DNA from: Marinomonas flavescens
Lineage (GTDB): Bacteria; Pseudomonadota; Gammaproteobacteria; Pseudomonadales; Marinomonadaceae
Direction of reading: 5' to 3'
NCBI RefSeq assembly: GCF_004352835.1
Contig: NZ_SJSB01000007.1
Span: 124,001-188,000 of the forward strand
Length of the DNA: 64,000 bases
In this document: one piece after another, positions 1 to 8,503 of the stretch
Layout: every line of letters begins with the position of its first letter
Numbering within the stretch: position 1 is the stretch's first letter
The notes under the pieces: generated by a model
Databases searched by the model: none
Seen by the model: the letters and a program-made list of their open reading frames with translations, nothing else
Told to the model about the DNA's origin: nothing
Made by a program: the position numbers and the translations under genes

Positions 1-983
1 TTAGCCTTGTTCGCTCAATATTAGGGGTTGCAGAAGCTGGTAACTGGCCCGGCGCAGCTAAAAGTAACGCTGACTGGTTCCCTACTAAAGAGCGCGCTTT
101 AGCCCAAGGTATTTTCAATTCGGGAGCTGCCATTGGAGGTATTATCGCCACTCCGTTAGTCGCATACATGACTGTTTATTTTAATTGGCAAATGGTTTTT
201 GTGACAATAGGCTTACTCGGTTTATTGTGGCTTGTTCCATGGATGATATTAGTCAAAGCCCCTCCTAAATCCCATCCTTGGATTACTGACAAGGAGCGTG
301 CATATATTTTATCAGGTCAAAAAAACACTGATGAAAACGACTCACCTAACGAAGAAGAATACAACCCGACAACAAGCGAACTCCTCTCTCGTAAAGAGAG
401 CTGGGGAGTAATCATTGCCTCAACTGTGGTTGAGCCCATCTGGTGGTTGTTTGTCTTCTGGATTCCCATTTATCTTAATCAAGTATATGGTATGGATGTT
501 AAATCCATTGGTATTTACGGTTGGGTACCTTATGTGGGGGCGATGTTTGGCGCTTGGTTTGGCGGCCTTCTTGCACAAAATCGTTTAAAAGCTGGCTGGA
601 GTATAGACAAAACACGCAAAATAATAATTACTCTAGGGTGTTTAATTATGCTACCCGCGCTATTAGCAATGGCAAAACCTGGTGGGCCGACTACGGCAGT
701 GATCATTATGGCGGTTATTTTATTTGGCTTCCAAACCGTTATTAGTAACCTTCAAACTCTTCCAAGTGACCTTTATGGTAAAAAGTCAGTAGGTACACTA
801 TCAGGATACTCCGGCATGGCGGCTAAACTTGGTGCACTCGGGCTTACCGCACTTGTCCCGATGCTAACCGCTGGCGGGAACTACACCCCTGCATTCCTTA
901 TCGGTGCGGCTTTAGCTATTATCGCAATCGTTGCTGTTTGGGTTCTTATTCCAAAAATTGAACAATTAAAACCGTTGAAGTAA
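1..983 (+). CDS. MFS transporter, hexuronate/ACS type (5' end outside the window)
   Basis: This is the C-terminal part of a major facilitator superfamily permease of the anion:cation symporter (ExuT-like) group, which imports hexuronates or similar sugar acids with H+ across the inner membrane. The reading frame is open from base 3, so the gene begins before the window; about 326 residues are visible. The first visible residues contain the motif EAGNWPGAAKSNADWFP followed by KERALAQGIFNSGAAIGG, typical of the loop and helix 4-5 region of ExuT-type proteins. The second half carries six further hydrophobic segments and ends in a charged tail. The substrate is inferred from family only. Two hairpins follow the stop. 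Confidence 0.85.
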   Translation, partial: SLVRSILGVAEAGNWPGAAKSNADWFPTKERALAQGIFNSGAAIGGIIATPLVAYMTVYFNWQMVFVTIGLLGLLWLVPWMILVKAPPKSHPWITDKERAYILSGQKNTDENDSPNEEEYNPTTSELLSRKESWGVIIASTVVEPIWWLFVFWIPIYLNQVYGMDVKSIGIYGWVPYVGAMFGAWFGGLLAQNRLKAGWSIDKTRKIIITLGCLIMLPALLAMAKPGGPTTAVIIMAVILFGFQTVISNLQTLPSDLYGKKSVGTLSGYSGMAAKLGALGLTALVPMLTAGGNYTPAFLIGAALAIIAIVAVWVLIPKIEQLKPLK

Positions 984-1044
984 ATACATAAATAACACAA
1001 GAGAATGTTGTTGTGTGCTGAGTCTATTTTAAGGACCATAATAA

Positions 1045-1123
1045 AATACGTTACAACTTATTTCTGATGTAACGTATTATCGTCGAAGCTTCAAACAGGG
1101 AATTTATCCACTGTTTGAAGCTT
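1045..1123 (+). terminator. Two stem-loops after the MFS gene, probable terminator
   Basis: Two stems lie between convergent genes. An 11-bp stem pairs AATACGTTACA (1045-1055) with TGTAACGTATT (1068-1078). A perfect 13-bp stem pairs 1086-1098 (AAGCTTCAAACAG) with 1111-1123, followed by an AT-rich TATTTATAT run. The second is the better terminator for the + strand. The U tract is imperfect, so efficiency is uncertain. Confidence 0.5.
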
Positions 1124-1172
1124 ATTTATATACCCTGATCACCCTTGTTAAATCAGAAAATAACAGGGGAAT

Positions 1173-1769
1173 TTAAAGTACTTTCCAGACTAACAAAAAG
1201 TTATTGGCAGGCATTGATATTTGTTCTATTAATGTCATACCAGCGGCCCATTCAACTAACTCTTCTATATCACGAATACCGCCACAACCACTTTGTTGCA
1301 AATGATGATCGAAATCTCGGTTGCCTTCGCTGGTGTATTTTCCATTTGCATTCATAGGCCCATATTGGCAAAACACACCACCTGATTTTAGATGAGAAGC
1401 GATGGTTTCCATCATCAACTTTGCCTCATCGCGCTGCATAATGTGCGTCGTATTAGCCGTGAAGACCGCATCTATATCTAACTCTGGCCAGTCATTCTTT
1501 CCAAAATGAAACACAATAGGAGCAACCAGATTGCTCAAATTAGCGTCCTCCATCCAAGCCTGAATACTGCCATGATAATCGAGCATATCACTGGTATTCC
1601 AAAGCAAATGGGGCAAATATTTAGCGAAAAACACCGCATGTTGACCTGTACCAGATCCTATCTCAAGTACTTGTTGGCACTCTTTAAAATACACAGAAAG
1701 TTGTTCAAGAATCGGCTGCTGGTTTCTATCACAGGATGGAGAAAAAGATTTTTTCATATTGTTCGTCAT
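1173..1769 (-). CDS. DUF938 family SAM-dependent methyltransferase-like protein
   Basis: A class I methyltransferase-fold protein of the DUF938 family. The opening FSPSCDRNQQPIL and the following VLEIGSGTGQHAVFFA (motif I, SAM binding, about residues 34-49) are the family hallmark; PHLLWNTSD and FTANTTHIM follow in the usual order. The length of about 198 residues fits the family. The frame also stays open to a TTG at 1784; I prefer the ATG at 1769, and the ATG at 1757 is possible too. None has a clear Shine-Dalgarno sequence. The substrate is unknown; proposed roles in the family are not established. It stands alone, convergent with the MFS gene. Confidence 0.8.
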   Translation of the reverse strand: MTNNMKKSFSPSCDRNQQPILEQLSVYFKECQQVLEIGSGTGQHAVFFAKYLPHLLWNTSDMLDYHGSIQAWMEDANLSNLVAPIVFHFGKNDWPELDIDAVFTANTTHIMQRDEAKLMMETIASHLKSGGVFCQYGPMNANGKYTSEGNRDFDHHLQQSGCGGIRDIEELVEWAAGMTLIEQISMPANNFLLVWKVL

Positions 1770-2203
1770 AAAAGTGTTTATCAAAATTCAGGATGAGAGA
1801 AAATCAACTAAACATAACATAGAAATAAGACTTGAAGAGCTAAAAACAAGCTGAAAAACTGGAAGTACTATGCTTAATTTCTTTTCCCCATGCACATCGT
1901 GAAAAGTTGCTTTTTAGTTTTCTATCATCACTGCCTATATTGCTCAATATATCTAAGATGCACTTCACAACCACTCAATCCCATATATCAATAGCAATAA
2001 AGATCTACAAAAAATCCAACTTAACAGAAGTATACACAATGTGCTTATTTTAAGAGAATAAGATCATTAATTTGAATAATAGAATGTAACGTGACACTAC
2101 ACTGCATAGCCTTTTTATTTTTCAGTTAACTGGTATTATTTTAAACATAGAAACAACACAGACAATATGTCTATTAAACGAATTATATTTAAGGTGATAC
2201 ATT
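1770..2203. other. AT-rich intergenic region
   Basis: No gene is seen in these roughly 430 bases. The stretch is AT-rich and presumably holds the divergent promoters of the methyltransferase and the small secreted protein. It contains the first copy of the diverged direct repeat listed at 1909-1956. Confidence 0.5.
1909..1956. repeat. Diverged 48-bp direct repeat, copy 1
   Basis: The segment beginning GCTTTTTA and continuing TCTATCATCAC aligns without gaps to 2529-2576. I count about 39 of 48 identical bases, with the core from 1921 matching 31 of 36. The two copies lie 620 bp apart and flank the small secreted-protein gene. This may be a remnant of a duplication. Confidence 0.6.
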
Positions 2204-2452
2204 ATGAATACTTTTACTAAAAGCGCACTGACTCTTCTTGCCGCATCTTCTATTGCTACTATGGCTTTTGCAGCACCAGGCGATGCAACATACGGTAAAT
2301 CTGTACGCTCTCAGATCAGCTCTTTAGGTTTAGAATCTCAGACACAAAACTTTAATGTAGACCTTAATAATAATGCTGCTTTCGCACCAACTATTAAAGC
2401 TTCTGAAGACAATGCACACCGTGCTGAGTTTTTACAAAATCAAATTAACTAA
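2204..2452 (+). CDS. Small secreted protein of unknown function
   Basis: An 82-residue protein with a clear Sec signal peptide: a lysine at position 6, a hydrophobic core, and AFA before APGDA as the likely cleavage site near residue 23. The mature part of about 58 residues is polar, rich in N, Q, S and A, with no cysteine and no recognised domain. AAGGTGAT at 2191-2198 is a good ribosome-binding site 5 nt from the ATG, and an intrinsic terminator follows, so the gene is probably real and monocistronic. The name and function are unknown. It is flanked by the two copies of a diverged direct repeat. Confidence 0.7.
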   Translation: MNTFTKSALTLLAASSIATMAFAAPGDATYGKSVRSQISSLGLESQTQNFNVDLNNNAAFAPTIKASEDNAHRAEFLQNQIN

Positions 2453-2505
2453 GTTTTCAGAAAATTAGCTTTCTTTCTGTCTAAACAGGCAAAAGACACC
2501 TTATA

Positions 2506-2535
2506 AGCCAGTATGGTTACCCATGCTGGCTTTTT
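2506..2535 (+). terminator. Intrinsic terminator of the small secreted-protein gene
   Basis: AGCCAGTATGG (2506-2516) pairs with CCATGCTGGCT (2521-2531) across a four-base loop, with one G-U pair, and runs into TTTTT. Confidence 0.8.
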
Positions 2536-2576
2536 AACGATCTATCATCACCGACTATTTTACTCAATGTATCTAA
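2529..2576. repeat. Diverged 48-bp direct repeat, copy 2
   Basis: Partner of 1909-1956; see that entry. This copy starts inside the right arm of the terminator at 2506-2535. Confidence 0.6.
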
Positions 2577-2796
2577 ATCCATGCTACGTCGATATTCGTA
2601 GCTGGTACCTGTAAATGGACCTTCACCCCATAAAAATACTCTACAAACACATAGAGCTACGTTATATTAATAAGGGGTATCGCCTAAACATACTTGCTGT
2701 CTTTTCGGCATTGGCATAATTCGGCTCATCTTCCTTGAGAAAAAGTATTAAGTATAAAAGAAGACTGAAAAATAAACCGAAAGGGACCTTAAGGAC

Positions 2797-2931
2797 TGTG
2801 GTTACTGGTTTTAATGTATTCCTGTCTTGGATAAGCTATTCATAACGTCATCTTTCATTTCGACTTTATCCGATTTTAGTATTCATATAGGCATGAGTCA
2901 TTGGCTAAAGGTAATAAAACCAGTAACTATA
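2797..2931 (+). ncRNA. Candidate structured RNA: long-range inverted repeat
   Basis: GTTACTGGTTTTA (2801-2813) is the exact reverse complement of 2915-2927. On the + strand the stem extends outward by four more pairs, two of them G-U (2800 with 2928, 2798 with 2930), to 17 bp enclosing about 100 nt. An inner GGATAA/TTATCC pairing is also possible. The G-U pairs favour a + strand transcript. No clear promoter was found, and the element could instead be a DNA-level repeat. Confidence 0.3.
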
Positions 2932-3100
2932 CGGCTTGGTGGCTACCAGTCGTGGTATTTATAAAGCGTTGAAACTATAAAACATCTGCTTCGATACAAT
3001 TAAATAGTGCGACTTAATTATATTTATCTAATCTAAAAATGACTAAATACCTTCCTCAAATAATCGATAAACAGACGTTTTAATGTGCCACGAAAGTCAT

Positions 3101-3138
3101 AAACCAAAGAGCTTAAAAAGATTTTTGGTTTTTCTTTT
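3101..3138 (+). terminator. Terminator-like hairpin without an upstream gene
   Basis: AAACCAAA (3101-3108) pairs with TTTGGTTT (3124-3131), with an inner CTT/AAG pairing, followed by CTTTT. It lies 170 bp downstream of the 2797-2931 repeat and has no protein gene before it, which hints at a non-coding transcript. Confidence 0.4.
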
Positions 3139-3254
3139 AACGTAAAGTTTTGCATCGATTGTCAGAAGTTACACACTCGGCCTTTACTGGATTAAAAAGC
3201 AGAATAAAGGCTGGGAATCCTACGTGTTGGAATAGAACTTAAGTACCTCGCCTA

Positions 3255-3270
3255 TACGTCAAATGACGTA
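3255..3270. promoter_or_regulatory. Dyad symmetry upstream of urtA, possible operator
   Basis: TACGTCA and TGACGTA form a perfect 7-2-7 inverted repeat about 150 bp before the urtA start. The form suits a dimeric regulator. No regulator can be assigned from the sequence. Confidence 0.35.
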
Positions 3271-3420
3271 CCCCTCTGGGTCATTCAGCGAATACTTTTC
3301 TTTACGGTTTCTATAGATACTGGTTTCGCTTACTCAACGGAATCAGGCGGTGTTTAACTCACCTCTCATTCTGTGATCTGGATTCTTGTTAAATACGATA
3401 ACGAATAGGAAGACTCAACA

Positions 3421-4701
3421 ATGAAGATTAAGACGTTAGTTTCTGCTATTGCATTAACCGGTGCCACGTTGGTTGCTGTGCCTTCATGGGCGGCGGATAC
3501 AATTAAAGTGGGCGTGTTGCATTCTCTTTCCGGCACCATGGCGATTTCTGAAAGCGCGCTGAAAGACACTGTGCTGATGCTGATCAAGGAGCAAAACGCG
3601 AAAGGCGGTTTGCTGGGCAAGCAGATTGAGCCTGTGGTAGTTGATCCTGCTTCTAATTGGCCGTTGTTTGCGGAAAAAGCACGTGAGTTGATCAGCAAAG
3701 ACAAGGTAGATGTCATTTTCGGTAGCTGGACGTCTGTGTCTCGTAAGTCGGTGCTTCCTGTTCTCCAAGAGTTGAATGGTTTGATGTTTTACCCAGTGCA
3801 ATTTGAAGGGGAAGAGTCCTCTAAAAATATTTTTTACACCGGAGCAGCGCCAAACCAGCAGGCCATTCCTGCGGTCAATTACTTGATGAACGACCTAGGC
3901 GTAAAACGTTTCGTCCTTGCGGGTACGGATTATGTTTATCCTCGTACTACTAATAAAATTCTGGAAGCGTATTTACAATCAAAAGGCGTTCCAGCAAAAG
4001 ACATCATGGTGAATTACACGCCATTTGGTCAGTCCGATTGGCAGTCTATTGTCTCGCAAATCAAGAAGTTCGGTAGCCAAGGTATAAAAACCGCCGTGGT
4101 ATCTACCATTAATGGCGATGCTAACGTGCCTTTTTACAAGGAGTTAGCAAACCAAGGTATTTCTTCTGAAGACATCCCTGTGGTGGCTTTCTCGGTTGGC
4201 GAGCAAGAATTATCGGGGTTAGATACTAAGCCTTTGGTTGGCCATTTGGCGGCTTGGAACTATTTTGAAAGCGTCGATACGCCAGAAAATGAGAAATTCA
4301 TCAAAGCATGGAAAACCTTCAAAAAAGACCCTAAAGCGGTTACGAACGATCCGATGGAAGCCACTTATATTGGTTTCAATATGTGGGTTGATGCCGTCAA
4401 AAAAGCCGGTACAACAGATGTCGATGCGGTTGAAAAAGCCATGATCGGGCAGAAGTTTCCAAACTTGACCGGTGGCATGGCAGTAATGAATAAAAACCAT
4501 TATCTAAGCAAGCCTGTTTTGATCGGCGAAATCCAAGACGACGGCCAGTTTGAAACGGTTTGGGAAACCGACAGTACGGTTCCTGGGGATTCTTGGTCTG
4601 ACTATTTACCAAGCTCTAAGAACGTGATTGCAGACTGGACTTCGCCAATCAATTGCGGTCATTACAACACTGTAACGAAAAAATGTTCAGGCGAAAACTA
4701 A
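3421..4701 (+). CDS. urtA: Urea ABC transporter, periplasmic binding protein UrtA
   Basis: UrtA captures urea in the periplasm and delivers it to the UrtBC channel. The 426-residue protein has a Sec signal peptide ending SWA before ADTIKVG (cleavage after about residue 24), then a type I periplasmic-binding fold of the branched-chain amino-acid/amide class. GVLHSLSGTMAISE and the C-terminal run GQFETVWETDSTVPGDSW are typical of UrtA. Its length is normal for the family. It is the first gene of the urt cluster, with AGGA 10 bases before the ATG. An intrinsic terminator 50 bp after its stop separates it from urtB and should make urtA the most abundant product. Confidence 0.95.
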   Translation: MKIKTLVSAIALTGATLVAVPSWAADTIKVGVLHSLSGTMAISESALKDTVLMLIKEQNAKGGLLGKQIEPVVVDPASNWPLFAEKARELISKDKVDVIFGSWTSVSRKSVLPVLQELNGLMFYPVQFEGEESSKNIFYTGAAPNQQAIPAVNYLMNDLGVKRFVLAGTDYVYPRTTNKILEAYLQSKGVPAKDIMVNYTPFGQSDWQSIVSQIKKFGSQGIKTAVVSTINGDANVPFYKELANQGISSEDIPVVAFSVGEQELSGLDTKPLVGHLAAWNYFESVDTPENEKFIKAWKTFKKDPKAVTNDPMEATYIGFNMWVDAVKKAGTTDVDAVEKAMIGQKFPNLTGGMAVMNKNHYLSKPVLIGEIQDDGQFETVWETDSTVPGDSWSDYLPSSKNVIADWTSPINCGHYNTVTKKCSGEN

Positions 4702-4750
4702 GCGTCAATATCGTTAGAAATGCTTAATAGCGAACCTCTCAGGTTTGTAT

Positions 4751-4785
4751 GGACTCTCTGTCACACAGAGCAGAGAGTCCCTTTT
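4751..4785 (+). terminator. Intrinsic terminator/attenuator between urtA and urtB
   Basis: GGACTCTCTG (4751-4760) pairs perfectly with CAGAGAGTCC (4771-4780) across a ten-base loop and is followed by CTTTTT. It lies 88 bp before the urtB ATG at 4873, so partial read-through must feed the downstream genes. It also argues against translating the frame upstream of 4873. Confidence 0.85.
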
Positions 4786-4872
4786 TCTGCTCGTCTCCTC
4801 TTGTTTCAACTGTCCAAGAGCAACGAACGAATCCACCAGCAAGACATCTTGCCACTATTCACTCCACGGAGT

Positions 4873-6516
4873 ATGACCTTGAGACATTTTATAGCACTTT
4901 GCTGCTGTCTTTTTGGCCTCTTATCTTCACAGGCTTACAGCGCAGAATCTTCTACCTCGACAAGTCCGTCCGCTAATCAGCCACCCGCCGAACTTGCGCC
5001 TTTAATGCTGGAACTGACCAAAGCAAAATACAGCAAACTCTTACCTGTTTTAAAGAAAATCGAAGCCAACAGCGACGAGTCTATGTTGCCGCTATTTCGC
5101 ACTATGATGAATGGGAATTTGTACTTCATCAAAACCAATAAGCAACTTGTTCAACTTATTGAGGATGCGAATCAAAAGACTTACCAAGGGATTTTTAGTC
5201 AGCAATTAGTCGCAGATCTTAGCAAACGAGACGTGTCTAAAATCAAGGTCAATAACCACTTACGCAGTTATTTACGTAATGCCATTGCCCGTATTCAGTT
5301 AACGTCTTCCTCTGCTGAGGTACGTAAAAATGCGGTTCGAGAGTTGCTGTCTAGCCTTGATGAAGAGACAGTAACCACCTTAGAACGGCTCTATTCAAGT
5401 GAGACTAATCAGACAGTCAAAACAGAAATGGGCTTAGCCTTGGCGATTAATACCGCGCGACAAGCCAGCTTACCGAATTCCACACGCATTGCTGCTATTG
5501 AGCGCTTATCTGGCAGTTTAGAAAATACGGCTCGCAATGTACTCACACAGCTGACGAATCAAGACAACCCCGCGATTAAAGCCGCGGCAGAGCACGCGCT
5601 GAAAAAGATCACTCAGCGGGTTGAGCGCTTCGGTTTTTTGAACCAGTTATTTTTTGGTTTGAGCCTTGGCTCTGTGCTGTTACTGGCATCTATTGGTCTG
5701 GCTATTACCTTCGGTGTGATGGGTGTCATCAATATGGCCCATGGCGAGATGATTATGCTCGGTGCCTATACCACTTATGTTGTTCAACTAATGATGCCGA
5801 ATTACATCGACTATTCTATTTGGGTTGCTATTCCAGCGGCTTTTCTTGTCTCTGGTATCGTCGGTGTACTGATTGAGCGGTTAGTGATTCGTCACTTACA
5901 TGGTCGTCCACTAGAAACCTTGCTAGCTACCTTTGGTATTAGCCTGATTTTACAACAACTGGTGCGAACCATTTTTTCACCATTAAACCGTCAAGTGTCT
6001 ACACCAAGTTGGATGAGTGGCTCTTGGGAAATTAACCCAGTGTTCTCACTCACTTTAAACCGTTTGTATATTCTGGCATTTTCGCTGCTAGTATTTTTTG
6101 CCTTGGTTATGGTGCTTAAAAAGACCTCTCTGGGATTAAACGTCCGAGCGGTGTCCCAAAACCGCAATATGGCCAAAGCCATGGGTGTAAAAACGAATTG
6201 GATAGACGCTATGACGTTTGGCTTAGGGTCCGGTATAGCAGGCATTGCTGGTGTGGCACTGAGTCAACTCACTAATGTTGGACCAAATCTTGGCCAAGAT
6301 TACATCATTAATTCTTTTATGGTGGTGGTCTTTGGTGGTGTGGGTAACTTGCTCGGTACTTTAGTAGCGGCGTTCAGTTTGGGCATTGCGACCAAGTTTC
6401 TTGAGCCGATGACAGGCGCGGTTTTATCCACCATTTTAGTGCTGGTGTTCATTATTTTGTTTATCCAAAAACGTCCTAAAGGACTCTTTCCTCAAAAAGG
6501 CAGGGCCGCAGAATGA
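4873..6516 (+). CDS. urtB: Urea ABC transporter permease UrtB, with periplasmic N-terminal domain
   Basis: UrtB is one of two inner-membrane permeases of the urea importer. From the ATG at 4873 it has 547 residues: a signal-peptide-like start with cleavage near SQAYSA, about 170 residues of helical HEAT-like sequence that should lie in the periplasm, then a LivH-type permease of about eight helices containing INMAHGEMIMLGAYTTYVVQ. Extended UrtB proteins of this form are known. The frame is open back to an ATG at 4720, but that stretch contains the terminator at 4751-4785, so I reject it. CGGAG lies unusually close to the chosen ATG. The gene overlaps urtC by 4 nt (ATGA). Confidence 0.93.
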   Translation: MTLRHFIALCCCLFGLLSSQAYSAESSTSTSPSANQPPAELAPLMLELTKAKYSKLLPVLKKIEANSDESMLPLFRTMMNGNLYFIKTNKQLVQLIEDANQKTYQGIFSQQLVADLSKRDVSKIKVNNHLRSYLRNAIARIQLTSSSAEVRKNAVRELLSSLDEETVTTLERLYSSETNQTVKTEMGLALAINTARQASLPNSTRIAAIERLSGSLENTARNVLTQLTNQDNPAIKAAAEHALKKITQRVERFGFLNQLFFGLSLGSVLLLASIGLAITFGVMGVINMAHGEMIMLGAYTTYVVQLMMPNYIDYSIWVAIPAAFLVSGIVGVLIERLVIRHLHGRPLETLLATFGISLILQQLVRTIFSPLNRQVSTPSWMSGSWEINPVFSLTLNRLYILAFSLLVFFALVMVLKKTSLGLNVRAVSQNRNMAKAMGVKTNWIDAMTFGLGSGIAGIAGVALSQLTNVGPNLGQDYIINSFMVVVFGGVGNLLGTLVAAFSLGIATKFLEPMTGAVLSTILVLVFIILFIQKRPKGLFPQKGRAAE

Positions 6517-7646
6517 GCGTGATTACTCAGTATTTTTCAGAAGGACGCACATCGGGCAAACACACTATGCCATTTGTCATTATCCTGTTAGCCGTGACGG
6601 CAATGGCGTGTTTGTCGAATCTCTATTTGCCCGCCGATTCCGCACTGCATGTGAGCACTTACTCTATTACCTTATTGGGCAAGTATTTGTGCTATGCCAT
6701 GCTGGCGTTAGCGGTGGATATTATTTGGGGCTATTGCGGTATTTTGAGTTTAGGACACGGTGCCTTTTTCGCTTTAGGCGGTTACGCCATGGGCATGTAT
6801 TTGATGCGTCAAATTGGCGATCGCGGCGCTTATGGCAACCCAGATCTGCCTGATTTCATGGTGTTTTTAGGCTGGAAAGAGTTGCCATGGTTTTGGCACG
6901 GTATGGATCAATTCTGGTTTGCGATGATCATGGCAGTATTGATTCCGGGATTATTGGCTTTTGTATTTGGTTGGTTAGCGTTTCGCTCGCGAGTGACTGG
7001 GGTGTATTTGTCCATCATGACGCAAGCACTCACTTACGCGCTCTTGCTTGCATTCTTTCGTAATGAGATGGGCTTTGGTGGCAATAATGGCCTAACAGAT
7101 TTTAAAGACATTGTCGGCTTCAGCTTACAGTCCGATACCACACGGGTGAGTTTGTTCGCTATTACGGCGCTCATGTTGGCGGTGGTGTTTGTCATCAGTC
7201 ATAACATTCTCTCGTCACGCTTTGGCAAGGTGATATTGGCCGTTCGTGATTCAGAGTCACGCGCACGTTTTATTGGCTATCGAACCGATCGCTATAAGAT
7301 TTGGTTATTTGTTTTCTCAGCGGTGATCGCGGGCATTGCAGGAGCCTTGTATGTACCACAGGTCGGCATTATCAACCCTGGCGAGTTCTCCCCTATTAAC
7401 TCGATCGAAATGGTGATCTGGGTGGCGGTTGGTGGACGGGGCACCTTGATCGGCGCGGTCATTGGGGCGCTGTTAGTGAATTATGCAAAAACGCGATTTA
7501 CCGCGATTTTACCGGAAGCTTGGTTATTTGCGCTGGGCGGTCTGTTTGTATTAGTCACTCTGTATTTACCCAAAGGCATTGTCGGCTTATACACCCAACT
7601 ACTGGAAAAACGCCGTACTCAATCCGTTAAGGAGTCTGAAGCATGA
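6513..7646 (+). CDS. urtC: Urea ABC transporter permease UrtC
   Basis: The second membrane subunit of the urea importer, LivM-like, 377 residues. Several transmembrane helices are visible, and the family motif LGHGAFFALGGYAMGMYLM sits near residue 85. Near the C terminus, GRGTLIGAVIGALLVNYAKT is typical of UrtC, and the tail is charged and cytoplasmic. Four-base ATGA overlaps link it to urtB before and urtD after, implying translational coupling. Confidence 0.95.
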   Translation: MSVITQYFSEGRTSGKHTMPFVIILLAVTAMACLSNLYLPADSALHVSTYSITLLGKYLCYAMLALAVDIIWGYCGILSLGHGAFFALGGYAMGMYLMRQIGDRGAYGNPDLPDFMVFLGWKELPWFWHGMDQFWFAMIMAVLIPGLLAFVFGWLAFRSRVTGVYLSIMTQALTYALLLAFFRNEMGFGGNNGLTDFKDIVGFSLQSDTTRVSLFAITALMLAVVFVISHNILSSRFGKVILAVRDSESRARFIGYRTDRYKIWLFVFSAVIAGIAGALYVPQVGIINPGEFSPINSIEMVIWVAVGGRGTLIGAVIGALLVNYAKTRFTAILPEAWLFALGGLFVLVTLYLPKGIVGLYTQLLEKRRTQSVKESEA

Positions 7647-8503
7647 ATGCGATTCAACATACCGTAGAAAGCTTACGCCACACGTTTCGCCCTGATCAGG
7701 TATGGCCTTTTCTTGCCCCTGAAAACGCTAAGGTCAACGTCGATAAAGACATCATTTTGTATGTGGAAGGTTTGAATTTAAGTTTTGATGGTTTTAAAGC
7801 CCTGAATAATTTGAATCTCTATATTAATGATGGCGAGTTACGTTGCCTGATCGGCGCCAATGGTGCGGGGAAAACCACCTTAATGGACGTTATTACCGGT
7901 AAAACTCAATGCGATTCTGGCAGTGTTTTTTTTGGCCAGAACCAAAACTTACTCAATAAAGACGAAGCTGAAATAGCACAACTAGGCATTGGTCGAAAAT
8001 TCCAAAAGCCAACCGTATTTGAAGAACAAACCGTGTTTGACAATTTGGAACTATCGTTAAAAACCGATAAAGGCGTGTTGGCAACCCTCTTTTCTAGACT
8101 GACACCGACGCAAATAGATCGCATTGACGACGTGCTAAAGATTATTGGTCTGGCTAAGCACCGCTTTATGCTGGCAGGTGCCCTTTCTCATGGCCAAAAA
8201 CAATGGCTCGAAATTGGCATGTTACTTGTATCAGATCCTAGACTTTTGTTGATTGATGAGCCAGTCGCTGGAATGACCCCAGATGAAACCGAGCGCACCG
8301 CTGAGCTACTCACCTCTCTGGCGGGGGATCGAACGGTGATCGTCGTCGAGCACGATATGGAATTTGTTCGTAGCATTGCACGAACCGTCACAGTGTTGCA
8401 CCAAGGCTCTGTTCTTGCTGAAGGTACTATGGACCAGATTCAAAGTAACAAAGATGTTATTGAAGTCTATTTAGGAGAACAAGAAGAAGGAGCAACCTCA
8501 TGA
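7643..8503 (+). CDS. urtD: Urea ABC transporter ATPase UrtD
   Basis: One of two nucleotide-binding subunits that power urea import, LivG-like, 286 residues. The Walker A motif GANGAGKTT is near residue 73, the signature region is SHGQKQWLEIG, and Walker B is LLLIDEPVAGM. The signature reads LSHGQ instead of LSGGQ, as is usual for UrtD. About 40 residues precede the ABC domain, a common UrtD extension. It overlaps both neighbours by 4 nt. Confidence 0.95.
   Translation: MNAIQHTVESLRHTFRPDQVWPFLAPENAKVNVDKDIILYVEGLNLSFDGFKALNNLNLYINDGELRCLIGANGAGKTTLMDVITGKTQCDSGSVFFGQNQNLLNKDEAEIAQLGIGRKFQKPTVFEEQTVFDNLELSLKTDKGVLATLFSRLTPTQIDRIDDVLKIIGLAKHRFMLAGALSHGQKQWLEIGMLLVSDPRLLLIDEPVAGMTPDETERTAELLTSLAGDRTVIVVEHDMEFVRSIARTVTVLHQGSVLAEGTMDQIQSNKDVIEVYLGEQEEGATS

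Larger units (their letters stand above)
2577..3420. other. Gene-poor region upstream of urtA
   Basis: About 840 bases with no open frame I can support on either strand. It holds a long-range inverted repeat (2797-2931), a terminator-like hairpin (3101-3138) and a 16-bp dyad (3255-3270), annotated separately. The urtA promoter should be near its right end; AGGA at 3408-3411 is the urtA ribosome-binding site. No NtrC-type site or convincing sigma-54 promoter was found. Confidence 0.5.

Noticed and set aside
1145-1357. A + strand frame overlapping the DUF938 gene
   Set aside because: It is antisense to a recognised family protein and encodes nothing recognisable.
2959-2975. Sigma-54-like GG-N10-GC spacing near 2960, and TTGGCAT near 2711
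   Set aside because: The first lacks most other consensus bases and is over 400 bp from urtA; the second has a spacing one base short. Neither is convincing.
2577-3420. Guanidine (ykkC-type) riboswitch upstream of the urea transporter
   Set aside because: The conserved ykkC core motifs were not found, and urea transporters linked to urease are not usual targets.
4720-4872. In-frame N-terminal extension of UrtB from an ATG at 4720
   Set aside because: The stretch contains a strong intrinsic terminator (4751-4785), has no ribosome-binding site at 4720, and a proper signal peptide begins at 4873.
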